From NCBI GenBank assembly GCA_900553965.1, contig USFX01000030.1:1-17690 (forward strand): 17,690 nt of DNA, written 5' to 3'. A model generated the notes under the pieces. It saw nothing but the letters and a program-made list of their open reading frames with translations. It was not told the DNA's origin and searched no databases. Position numbers and translations under genes: made by a program. Each line of letters begins with the position of its first letter. Within the stretch, counting starts at the first letter, position 1. The stretch is from an uncultured Prevotella sp. GTDB lineage: Bacteria > Bacteroidota > Bacteroidia > Bacteroidales > Bacteroidaceae. Below are positions 12,458 to 17,690 of the stretch, piece by piece.

Positions 12458-12955
12458 TTAATGTCCCAATCTTCTTATCCTTGCCGTGTACCATGCCGTG
12501 ACCGCGATTGTGGCCACGACCAAGCCTATGGTGAGTCTGCCGGCGACGGCATTTCCGGCCATGCCCCATGCAATGCAGAGGAACATCAGTGATATCATGA
12601 CGCCGAGAATCCTCACCATCCGCACCGCCGCAATGTGCTGCGCCGGATTTTTCATCTCGAACGGCATGTTGATGTAGCGCGAGGGACGGTATGCGCTGAA
12701 GCAAAGCAGTGCCGACACGAACGAGCCGATGAGGCTGGTCAGCGGCATCATCCATCTGGTTCCCCAGCCGTCGGCCGTGCCGGTGACGTCAAAATGTATG
12801 GCAATCTGTTCCGGCAGATGCCTCCAGAGATATGCAATCATAATCCACATACAGATATTGATGGTTGCTATTGCTATTTCGAAGGCAGTGCCCTCGGCCG
12901 AGCGCGTCATTCTTATGTCCACGCCTGATTTGCTGTTGTTTCCGAATGAAATCAT
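12458..12955 (-). CDS. DUF1648/SdpI-like membrane protein
   Basis: A small integral membrane protein with about four membrane segments (about 24-44, 68-88, 113-133, 137-157). Between the first two lies LPEQIAIHFDVTGTADGWG (about 47-65), the family signature of DUF1648. This domain occurs in SdpI-type immunity proteins of Firmicutes, which protect against a membrane-active toxin, but many members have no known role. The ATG at 12955 gives 165 residues and an A-rich leader; an ATG at 12991 would give 177 and cannot be excluded. Further upstream the frame runs into the RHH gene with atypical Arg/Ser-rich sequence and is not used. It is the last gene of the SPFH-RHH operon, 55 bp after the RHH stop, and it converges on rsgA across the 34-bp inverted repeat. 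Confidence 0.75.
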   Translation of the reverse strand: MISFGNNSKSGVDIRMTRSAEGTAFEIAIATINICMWIMIAYLWRHLPEQIAIHFDVTGTADGWGTRWMMPLTSLIGSFVSALLCFSAYRPSRYINMPFEMKNPAQHIAAVRMVRILGVMISLMFLCIAWGMAGNAVAGRLTIGLVVATIAVTAWYTARIRRLGH

Positions 12956-13010
12956 CTTTTGAGATTTATAGTTGTGTTGTATCGGTGTCATGCCTGACGT
13001 GTTGTCGGGC

Positions 13011-13214
13011 TTATTCTTTCTCCTCCTTCGGCTTCGCCTTCCGCTTCTTCGGCATCCGGCCGGCCTTGCGCAGCGCTTCGGCGATGATCCACTGCAGCTG
13101 GCCGTTGGTCGAGCGGAACTCGTCAGCGGCCCACGCCTCGATGGCATCCATCGTCTCGCTGTCGATGCGGAGGATGAAACTCTTGGTTTTCGCCTTCTCG
13201 TTCTTTGCCGCCAT
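13011..13214 (-). CDS. Ribbon-helix-helix (Arc-like) DNA-binding protein
   Basis: A 67-residue basic protein. Residues about 11-50 fit the ribbon-helix-helix fold: the strand KSFILRID, helix SETMDAIEAWAADEF, then STNGQLQWIIAEALRKAG as second helix with the usual NGQL-type turn. The tail (53-67) is almost all Lys, Arg, Pro and Glu. Such proteins bind DNA as dimers and often control their own operon. The gene starts 2 bp after the SPFH stop, so the two are translationally linked. A lone antitoxin is possible in principle, but no toxin-like partner is adjacent. A direct repeat at the operon promoter (14209-14228) is a candidate target. Confidence 0.8.
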   Translation of the reverse strand: MAAKNEKAKTKSFILRIDSETMDAIEAWAADEFRSTNGQLQWIIAEALRKAGRMPKKRKAKPKEEKE

Positions 13215-13216
13215 AT

Positions 13217-14191
13217 TTAGTGATTGAGCGTTCCGGTGTTTACGACGGGCTGGGCCGACTCGTCGCCGCAGAGCACGACGAGCAGATTGCTCACCATTGC
13301 CGCCTTCTTCTCGTCGTCCAGTTCCACGATTTCCTCGTCGGCCAGCTTGTTCAGAGCCATCTTCACCATCGACACCGCTCCCTCGACAATCTTCTCGCGG
13401 GCCGTGATGATGGCCGATGCCTGTTGGCGGCGCAGCATGACGGCGGCTATCTCGGGGGCGTATGCCAGATAGTTGATGCGTGCCTCGACGATGTCTATGC
13501 CCGCCATAGCCAGACGGTCGTTCAGCTTTTCCTCCAGCTGGGCGTTGATTTCGTCGCCGCCGCTGCGCAGGGTCAGCTCGTCGGTGTTGCTGTCGGTGTC
13601 GTCGTAGGCATAGAGCGAGGCCACCTGACGCAGTGCGGCGTCACTCTGTGTGCGCACGAAATTCTCCAGCGCGTTCATGATTCCCGTCAGCGACGACGCC
13701 CCGATGGACACCTGATTGCCTTGGCTGGCGCCCGACTGTGCCATTGTCTGCGAGTCGATTTCGAACATCGCCTTGTATGCGTCGCTCAGTTTCCATACCA
13801 GTATGAGGCCGATCATGATGGGATTGCCGGTCTTGTCGTTCACCTTGATGGGCTCCACGTCTATGTTGCGCGAGCGGAACGACACCTTCTTCACCGTGAG
13901 AAAAGGGTTCTGCCAGTAGTAGCCCGTCTTTGTGAACGTGCCTTTGTATTCTCCGAAGAGCACCATCACGCGGCCTTCACCCGGTTCGAGCATCACGAAT
14001 CCGAACCATATTATAAAGGTGGCGATGAGCGTCACGAGTCCTGCACCGACATAAATCCCGGTCAGACTGTTGTCGATGATGATGCCCCACACGATGGCGG
14101 CAATGGCAGCGAGGGTCAGGGCGATGTTGACAAACAGCATGAGGAAGCCGTTGAGTGTTGTTCCGTTGAACGTAAATTCCTTCTTTTCCAT
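13217..14191 (-). CDS. SPFH-domain (stomatin/prohibitin-type) membrane protein
   Basis: A 324-residue membrane-anchored scaffold-type protein. Two hydrophobic segments (about 15-38 and 44-66) precede an SPFH/Band 7 domain (about 68-255) that begins FVMLEPGEGRVMVLFGEYKG and continues with KTGYYWQNPF, a typical entry motif. The stretch AMAGIDIVEARINYLAYAPEIAAVMLRRQQASA (in parts; about 232-265) is the charged coiled-coil end of the domain. SPFH proteins form large oligomeric rings or membrane microdomains and often escort proteases or channels; a specific role here is unknown. The start at 14191 lies downstream of a strong promoter and gives a sensible N-terminus. It is the first gene of a three-gene operon with the RHH and DUF1648 genes, which hints at a membrane-stress or membrane-protection role. 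Confidence 0.85.
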   Translation of the reverse strand: MEKKEFTFNGTTLNGFLMLFVNIALTLAAIAAIVWGIIIDNSLTGIYVGAGLVTLIATFIIWFGFVMLEPGEGRVMVLFGEYKGTFTKTGYYWQNPFLTVKKVSFRSRNIDVEPIKVNDKTGNPIMIGLILVWKLSDAYKAMFEIDSQTMAQSGASQGNQVSIGASSLTGIMNALENFVRTQSDAALRQVASLYAYDDTDSNTDELTLRSGGDEINAQLEEKLNDRLAMAGIDIVEARINYLAYAPEIAAVMLRRQQASAIITAREKIVEGAVSMVKMALNKLADEEIVELDDEKKAAMVSNLLVVLCGDESAQPVVNTGTLNH

Positions 14192-14208
14192 AATCTTACG
14201 AGCTTTAG

Positions 14209-14259
14209 TTTGATATCATTTTGATATCGCAAATATACGCCATTCCGTCCGTATGGCAA
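14209..14259 (-). promoter_or_regulatory. SPFH operon promoter with an 11-bp-spaced direct repeat
   Basis: On the minus strand TTG (14259-14257), a 19-nt spacer and TATATTTG (14237-14230) form a good promoter. Transcription should start near 14224. Two identical copies of TTTGATATC (14209-14217 and 14220-14228) are offset by exactly 11 bp, one helical turn, and straddle the predicted start point. Each contains the palindrome GATATC. This is the geometry expected for cooperative binding of small repressor dimers, and the operon itself encodes a ribbon-helix-helix protein. Confidence 0.7.
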
Positions 14260-14342
14260 TGCTTCCCGTCACTTATTTAATCTTATTTAACGCCGGTCGT
14301 CCGCACGTTCCGGCCGCCGACGTCCGTTCATAGCGCACGAGT

Positions 14343-14439
14343 GGCAAAGTAAAATAAGTTATATTGGTGAGTAAAATAACTTATATTGGTCGGTAAAATA
14401 AGTTATATTACCGGGTAAAATAAGTTGTTTTACTTTGCC
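14343..14439. repeat. 22-bp tandem repeats enclosed by 12-bp inverted repeats
   Basis: Four 22-nt units begin at 14350, 14372, 14394 and 14416, each starting TAAAATAA; the first three read TAAAATAAGTTATATT with one G/C change in unit 2, and the fourth diverges. The outer ends GGCAAAGTAAAA (14343-14354) and TTTTACTTTGCC (14428-14439) are perfect inverted copies, extendable with wobble pairs to about 15-17 bp. The AT-rich core stands out against GC-rich flanks. It is not a CRISPR array: there are no unique spacers. Confidence 0.8.
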
Positions 14440-14464
14440 GCACGAACGGCGCGGGGCTATGTAA

Positions 14465-14482
14465 GTAGGGCCGTGGCCCTAC
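14465..14482. repeat. Perfect palindrome GTAGGGCC-GT-GGCCCTAC
   Basis: GTAGGGCC (14465-14472) and GGCCCTAC (14475-14482) form a perfect 8-bp stem with a 2-nt centre. It has no T-tract and sits between the 22-bp repeat element and the T-tailed hairpins. Its form is that of a short REP-like repeat; whether it recurs in the genome cannot be seen here. Confidence 0.5.
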
Positions 14483-14521
14483 ATTGCGGGTGCGCGTATG
14501 ATTGTTCGTCACGTGCGACGC

Positions 14522-14583
14522 CCTCGGTTCTGAGGCTTTTTTGAAGAAAAACGGCCGTGCCGTCCAGCCGTTACGGCTTTTTT
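14522..14583 (+). terminator. Two T-tailed hairpins in tandem upstream of mnmA
   Basis: CCTC (14522-14525) pairs with GAGG (14532-14535), followed by six T (14537-14542). AGCCG (14566-14570) pairs with CGGCT (14574-14578) around TTA, followed by T through 14583. Both end in the shared sequence GGCTTTTTTGA. They face the plus strand although no plus-strand gene lies between the SPFH promoter and mnmA, so they may end a short untranslated RNA or block antisense transcription into mnmA. The stems are short. Confidence 0.45.
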
Positions 14584-14586
14584 GAT

Positions 14587-14594
14587 TAACTTTG
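14587..14594 (+). promoter_or_regulatory. Candidate mnmA promoter (-7 box)
   Basis: TAACTTTG matches TAnnTTTG 22 nt before the mnmA ATG. No TTTG or TTG is found at the expected 19-21 nt upstream; that position is inside the second T-tailed hairpin. The -33 element is therefore weak or absent. Confidence 0.5.
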
Positions 14595-14616
14595 CACCTC
14601 AGCGTTTATTAATATA

Positions 14617-15690
14617 ATGATGAAGACAACGGAAAACCTTGCCGGCAAGAAGATTGCCGTGCTGCTCTCGGGCGGTGTCGACAGCGCCGTGGTTGTGCAT
14701 GAACTGGCGCAGCAGGGACTCACGCCCGACTGTTTCTACATAAAGATAGGGCCGGAGGAAGAGGCCGAATGGGACTGTACGAGCGAGGAAGACCTCGAAA
14801 TGGCTACCCGCTACGGCTGCCGGCTGGATGTCGTGGACTGTCATCGGGAATACTGGGACCGCGTGACACGATATACGATGGAGAAGGTGAAGGCGGGATT
14901 TACGCCCAATCCCGACGTGATGTGCAACCGGCTGATAAAGTTCGGAGCCTTTCACGAGAAGCGCGGCCACGACTACGACCTCATTGCCACGGGCCATTAT
15001 GCCTGTACGGAGCTGGATGGCGAGGGCCGCAAGTGGCTCGTGACAAGCCCCGATCCGGTCAAGGACCAGACCGATTTCCTCGCACAGATATACGACTGGC
15101 AGCTGCGCAAGGCTCTGTTCCCCATCGGCCATTACATGAAAGGTGAGGTGCGCGCCATCGCCGAGCGCGAACATCTCGTCAACGCGCGCCGCAAGGACTC
15201 GCAGGGCATCTGCTTCCTTGGCAAGATAAACTACAACGAATACCTGCGCCGCTATCTCGGCGAGCAGCCCGGCGACGTTGTCGAGCTGGAGACGGGACGC
15301 AAGATTGGCACCCACCGCGGTCTCTGGTTCCACACGATAGGCCAGCGCCATGGCCTCGGTTTCGGCGGCGGCCCGTGGTATGCGGTCAAGAAAGACATGG
15401 CGGCGAATGTCCTCTACGTCAGTCACGGGTTTGAACCGCAGACGGCCTACCGCAAGGACTTCCCCATCTGCGACTTCCATTTCCTTACCGTTCCTGTCGC
15501 GATGGAGCGCGTGACGTTCAAGATACGCCACACGGCGGGCTACCATCCCGCCACGCTCGAGACGCTGGGCGACGGCCGCTATGTCGTCCATGCGGACCAG
15601 CCGATGCAGGGAGTGGCGCCGGGCCAGTTCTGTGTGGTATATGATGAGCGTCATCACCGGTGTTACGGCTCGGGCGAGATAACCGTGTGA
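14617..15690 (+). CDS. mnmA: tRNA-specific 2-thiouridylase MnmA
   Basis: A cytoplasmic enzyme that puts sulfur on C2 of the wobble uridine (U34) of tRNAs for Lys, Glu and Gln, using ATP to adenylate the base and a persulfide relay from a cysteine desulfurase. The N-terminal PP-loop SGGVDS spans residues 18-23. The two catalytic cysteines are present: Cys103 in NPDVMCNRLIKFG and Cys199 in DSQGICFLG. GHYA (about 116-119) and TIGQRHGL in the central domain are further family marks. The 357-residue length is normal. Two adjacent ATG codons (14617 and 14620) make the exact start uncertain by one residue. The gene is preceded by a TAnnTTTG box and followed by a hairpin, so it is probably monocistronic. 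Confidence 0.94.
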   Translation: MMKTTENLAGKKIAVLLSGGVDSAVVVHELAQQGLTPDCFYIKIGPEEEAEWDCTSEEDLEMATRYGCRLDVVDCHREYWDRVTRYTMEKVKAGFTPNPDVMCNRLIKFGAFHEKRGHDYDLIATGHYACTELDGEGRKWLVTSPDPVKDQTDFLAQIYDWQLRKALFPIGHYMKGEVRAIAEREHLVNARRKDSQGICFLGKINYNEYLRRYLGEQPGDVVELETGRKIGTHRGLWFHTIGQRHGLGFGGGPWYAVKKDMAANVLYVSHGFEPQTAYRKDFPICDFHFLTVPVAMERVTFKIRHTAGYHPATLETLGDGRYVVHADQPMQGVAPGQFCVVYDERHHRCYGSGEITV

Positions 15691-15721
15691 CGCCGCTTAT
15701 ATATATAATATGGTATGCCTG

Positions 15722-15761
15722 AATGGGGAACATAGCCTTTGACCGGGATATGCTCCCCATT
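15722..15761 (+). terminator. Hairpin downstream of mnmA
   Basis: AATGGGGA (15722-15729) pairs with TCCCCATT (15754-15761), and the stem extends inward about four pairs after one mismatch. It begins 31 bp after the mnmA stop. No T-tract follows, so it may stop or stabilise the transcript. The rest of the spacer up to the next promoter (about 15762-15860) shows nothing I recognise. Confidence 0.5.
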
Positions 15762-15880
15762 ATGATACAATGTCCGTCGCCATTCCGCTGAACATCCGTC
15801 TTCTTTCCGCAGACCATCCGGCAAACATGGCGGCTGGCGTTAAAAATAATGAAATACTTCTTATCTAACCTTATTTATAT

Positions 15881-15888
15881 TACCTTTG
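15881..15888 (+). promoter_or_regulatory. Candidate promoter (-7 box) of the DUF2723 gene
   Basis: TACCTTTG is a perfect TAnnTTTG match inside an AT-rich stretch, 50 bp before the ATG at 15939. No clear TTTG or TTG is found about 19-21 nt upstream, only a TTCTTA-like sequence around 15858. The leader would be about 45 nt. Confidence 0.55.
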
Positions 15889-15938
15889 TACGCACATTAA
15901 AGAACTATAGTTATTTAAAAACAATATCAATTCGACGA

Positions 15939-17690
15939 ATGAAACAGTTTAAGCGAGTGGACAATCTGCTCGGTTGGCTATCATTTCTGATAGCTGCCTT
16001 TGTCTATTGCTCCACTATTGAGCCGACAGCCAGTTTCTGGGACTGTCCTGAGTTTATCACCACAGGCTACAAACTCGAAGTGGGTCACCCGCCGGGAGCA
16101 CCTTTCTTTATGCTCACGGCCAATCTTTTCTCACAGTTTGCCAGCGACCCCTCACAAGTGGCATACATGGTCAACACGATGAGTGCGCTGTTCTCAGCCC
16201 TCACAATCATGTTCCTTTTCTGGAGTATCACCCATCTGACGCGGCGGTTGCTTGCCGGCAGCTGGGATGCGCTGACCCCGGCGAAGCTCATTGCCGTCGA
16301 GGCATCGGGTCTTGTGGGCGCTCTGATATACACGTTCAGTGACACGTTCTGGTTCAGTGCGGTCGAAGGCGAGGTCTATGCCTATTCCTCACTGTTCACG
16401 GCCGTGGTCTTCTGGCTCATCCTCAAATGGGAAGAGCATGCCGACGAGCCCCACAGTGACCGCTGGCTCGTGCTCATAGCCTATATGACCGGCCTTTCCA
16501 TCGGTGTCCACCTGCTGAACCTGCTGTGCGTTCCCGCCCTGGTTCTGGTCTACTACTACCGCCGTTTCCCCCATCAGACGCCTCAGGCAGACCTTCGCGG
16601 CTCCATCGCCGCCTTGGCCGTGTCAATGGTCATTTTGGCCGCCGTGCTCTATGGAGTGGTTCCCGGCATCGTTCAGGTGGGCGGATGGTTCGAGCTTTTC
16701 TTTGTCAATACGCTCGGTTGTCCGTTCAATACGGGTGAGATTATATACATAGTCCTGCTCATCGCCGCTATCATCTGGGCCATACGCGAGACTTATTCCG
16801 ACCGCAGCGGCAAGCGCGGCAACGCTGCTTTCCTCTGCGCCGTGGGCATGCTGGGCATCCCCTTCTACGGTCACGGATGGTCGGCAGTGGTTATCGGTGT
16901 CGTCGTTCTGGTCCTGTTGTGGTTTGTTCTGAACATGAAGAACAAGGCGAAGGCCGCCCTTATCAGTGCCAGAGTGAAGAACACGTCGCTGCTCTGCATG
17001 CTGATGCTGATGATTGGATATTCGAGTTACGCCGTCATCGTGATACGCTCGTCGGCCAACCCGCCCATGGATCAGAACTCTCCGGAGGATATCTTCACCC
17101 TCGGACAGTATCTCGGACGCGAGCAGTACGGCAACAGGCCGCTCTTCTACGGCCAGGCCTACACCTCACAGGTCGCTTTGGAGAAGGACGGCGAATACTG
17201 CCGCCCGGTTCTTGAGAAGGGCGAACCAGTCTATCAGCGAAAGGACAAGGCCACGCCGGACGAGAAAGACTCTTACTTTGTTGTCCGTACGAACGATCAG
17301 TATAAGTACGCCCAGAACATGCTCTTCCCCCGAATGTACGATCAGGGACATGCCGGAGAATATGAAAACTGGATGGGCGGTGTCGAAGGAACGCAGGTTC
17401 CGTATGACCGTTGCGGCGAGATGATAATGGTGAAGGTGCCCTCTCAGCTGGAGAATCTGCGCTTCTTCCTCTCTTATCAGTGCAACTTCATGTACTGGCG
17501 CTACTTCATGTGGAACTTCGCGGGCCGTCAGAACGACCTGCAGGGCAACGGAGAGCTGGAGCACGGCAACTGGATTACGGGCTTCTCGTGGTTCGACAAC
17601 CTGCGTCTGGGCGACCAAAGCAAGCTGCCGGACGAGCTGAAGGAGAACAAGGGACACAACGTCTTCTACTGCATGCCGCTGTTGCTCGGA
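15939..17690 (+). CDS. DUF2723 membrane glycosyltransferase-like protein, 3' end outside window
   Basis: The frame stays open from the ATG at 15939 to the window end, 584 codons; family members are commonly around 1000 residues or more, so roughly the N-terminal half is seen. The family (PF11028) is a GT-C-like group of integral membrane glycosyltransferases common in Bacteroidota, and some members have been linked to protein O-glycosylation at the inner membrane. The first membrane segment (about 9-27) is followed by TASFWDCPEFITTGYKLEVG (in parts), with Asp35 and Glu38 in the first periplasmic loop where GT-C enzymes carry an acidic catalytic residue, and by GHPPGAPFF (49-57). Many further hydrophobic segments follow. 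A soluble region begins near residue 372 with SANPPMDQNSPED and LGREQYG, also typical of the family. The donor sugar and acceptor are unknown. It has its own -7 box and stands apart from mnmA. Confidence 0.85.
   Translation, partial: MKQFKRVDNLLGWLSFLIAAFVYCSTIEPTASFWDCPEFITTGYKLEVGHPPGAPFFMLTANLFSQFASDPSQVAYMVNTMSALFSALTIMFLFWSITHLTRRLLAGSWDALTPAKLIAVEASGLVGALIYTFSDTFWFSAVEGEVYAYSSLFTAVVFWLILKWEEHADEPHSDRWLVLIAYMTGLSIGVHLLNLLCVPALVLVYYYRRFPHQTPQADLRGSIAALAVSMVILAAVLYGVVPGIVQVGGWFELFFVNTLGCPFNTGEIIYIVLLIAAIIWAIRETYSDRSGKRGNAAFLCAVGMLGIPFYGHGWSAVVIGVVVLVLLWFVLNMKNKAKAALISARVKNTSLLCMLMLMIGYSSYAVIVIRSSANPPMDQNSPEDIFTLGQYLGREQYGNRPLFYGQAYTSQVALEKDGEYCRPVLEKGEPVYQRKDKATPDEKDSYFVVRTNDQYKYAQNMLFPRMYDQGHAGEYENWMGGVEGTQVPYDRCGEMIMVKVPSQLENLRFFLSYQCNFMYWRYFMWNFAGRQNDLQGNGELEHGNWITGFSWFDNLRLGDQSKLPDELKENKGHNVFYCMPLLLG

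Larger units (their letters stand above)
14192..14616. other. Divergent spacer between the SPFH operon and mnmA
   Basis: These 425 bases hold no supported gene. From left to right: the SPFH operon promoter and its direct repeat (14209-14259), a bland GC-rich stretch (14260-14342), the 22-bp tandem-repeat element (14343-14439), a small perfect palindrome (14465-14482), two T-tailed hairpins (14522-14583) and the mnmA -7 box (14587-14594). Confidence 0.65.

Noticed and set aside
12992..13147. N-terminal extension of the DUF1648 protein up to 13147
   Set aside because: It overlaps the RHH gene in another frame and is a low-complexity Arg/Ser-rich shadow; starts at 12955 or 12991 fit the family.
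13011..13214. Toxin-antitoxin module built on the RHH protein
   Set aside because: No small toxin-like gene is adjacent; the neighbours are an SPFH protein and a DUF1648 membrane protein.
13205..14224. Long open frame on the plus strand (339 codons) opposite the SPFH gene
   Set aside because: It is an antisense shadow of a clear SPFH reading frame: His-, Arg- and Val-rich composition, no family resemblance, and it runs over the SPFH promoter.
14343..14439. CRISPR array
   Set aside because: The 22-bp units are contiguous with no unique spacers, the outer ends are inverted repeats, and no cas gene is nearby.
14599..15657. Long open frame on the minus strand (352 codons) opposite mnmA
   Set aside because: mnmA has all catalytic motifs on the plus strand; the antisense frame resembles no family and is a codon-bias shadow.

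Overview
The window looks like chromosomal DNA of a Bacteroidales bacterium, most likely Prevotella or a close relative. Three things point there: several upstream regions carry the Bacteroidota promoter signature (TTTG or TTG, about 19-20 nt, then TAnnTTTG); starts are mostly preceded by A-rich sequence instead of strong Shine-Dalgarno sites; and the gene content fits (NhaD-type antiporter, substrate-binding/PAS histidine kinases, SPFH protein, GT-C-like DUF2723 protein). The coding DNA is moderately GC-rich, and the spacers are AT-rich and packed with palindromes and short direct repeats. I see no tRNA, rRNA, CRISPR array, transposase, integrase or phage gene.

Layout. 1-436: upstream region of nhaD, with 23-bp tandem repeats and two candidate promoters. 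437-1780 (+): NhaD Na+/H+ antiporter. 1781-1993: convergent spacer with a long hairpin. 8490-1994 (-): a three-gene signalling operon read right to left, with one strong promoter at 8551-8520. It encodes a periplasmic-sensor histidine-kinase-like protein whose phospho-acceptor His and G2 box are gone, then an intact paralogue, then an AraC-family regulator. 9630-8683 (-): cysteine synthase CysK with its own promoter. 9631-10481: about 850 bp without a convincing gene, holding several palindromic elements. 10577-11137 and 11392-12324 (+): frr and rsgA, both acting on ribosomes, separated by a 243-bp inverted-repeat element. 12347-12437: a perfect 34-bp inverted repeat between convergent genes. 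14191-12458 (-): an operon of SPFH membrane protein, ribbon-helix-helix protein and DUF1648/SdpI-like membrane protein. 14192-14616: spacer with a 22-bp tandem repeat bounded by inverted repeats. 14617-15690 (+): mnmA. 15939 to the window end (+): N-terminal part of a large DUF2723 membrane glycosyltransferase-like protein.

The most interesting coding system is the 8.49-1.99 kb operon. Two tandem sensor kinases share one architecture (signal peptide, SBP_bac_3-like domain, one membrane segment, three PAS-like modules, HisKA/HATPase), but the first is a predicted pseudokinase and the second is intact. The operon holds no receiver-domain response regulator, only a cupin-type AraC regulator. I infer a heteromeric sensor in which the pseudokinase modulates its neighbour. 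A second candidate is the SPFH-RHH-DUF1648 operon, whose promoter carries two TTTGATATC copies spaced exactly 11 bp, which could be the binding site of the RHH protein. The spacers add several distinct structured repeat families.
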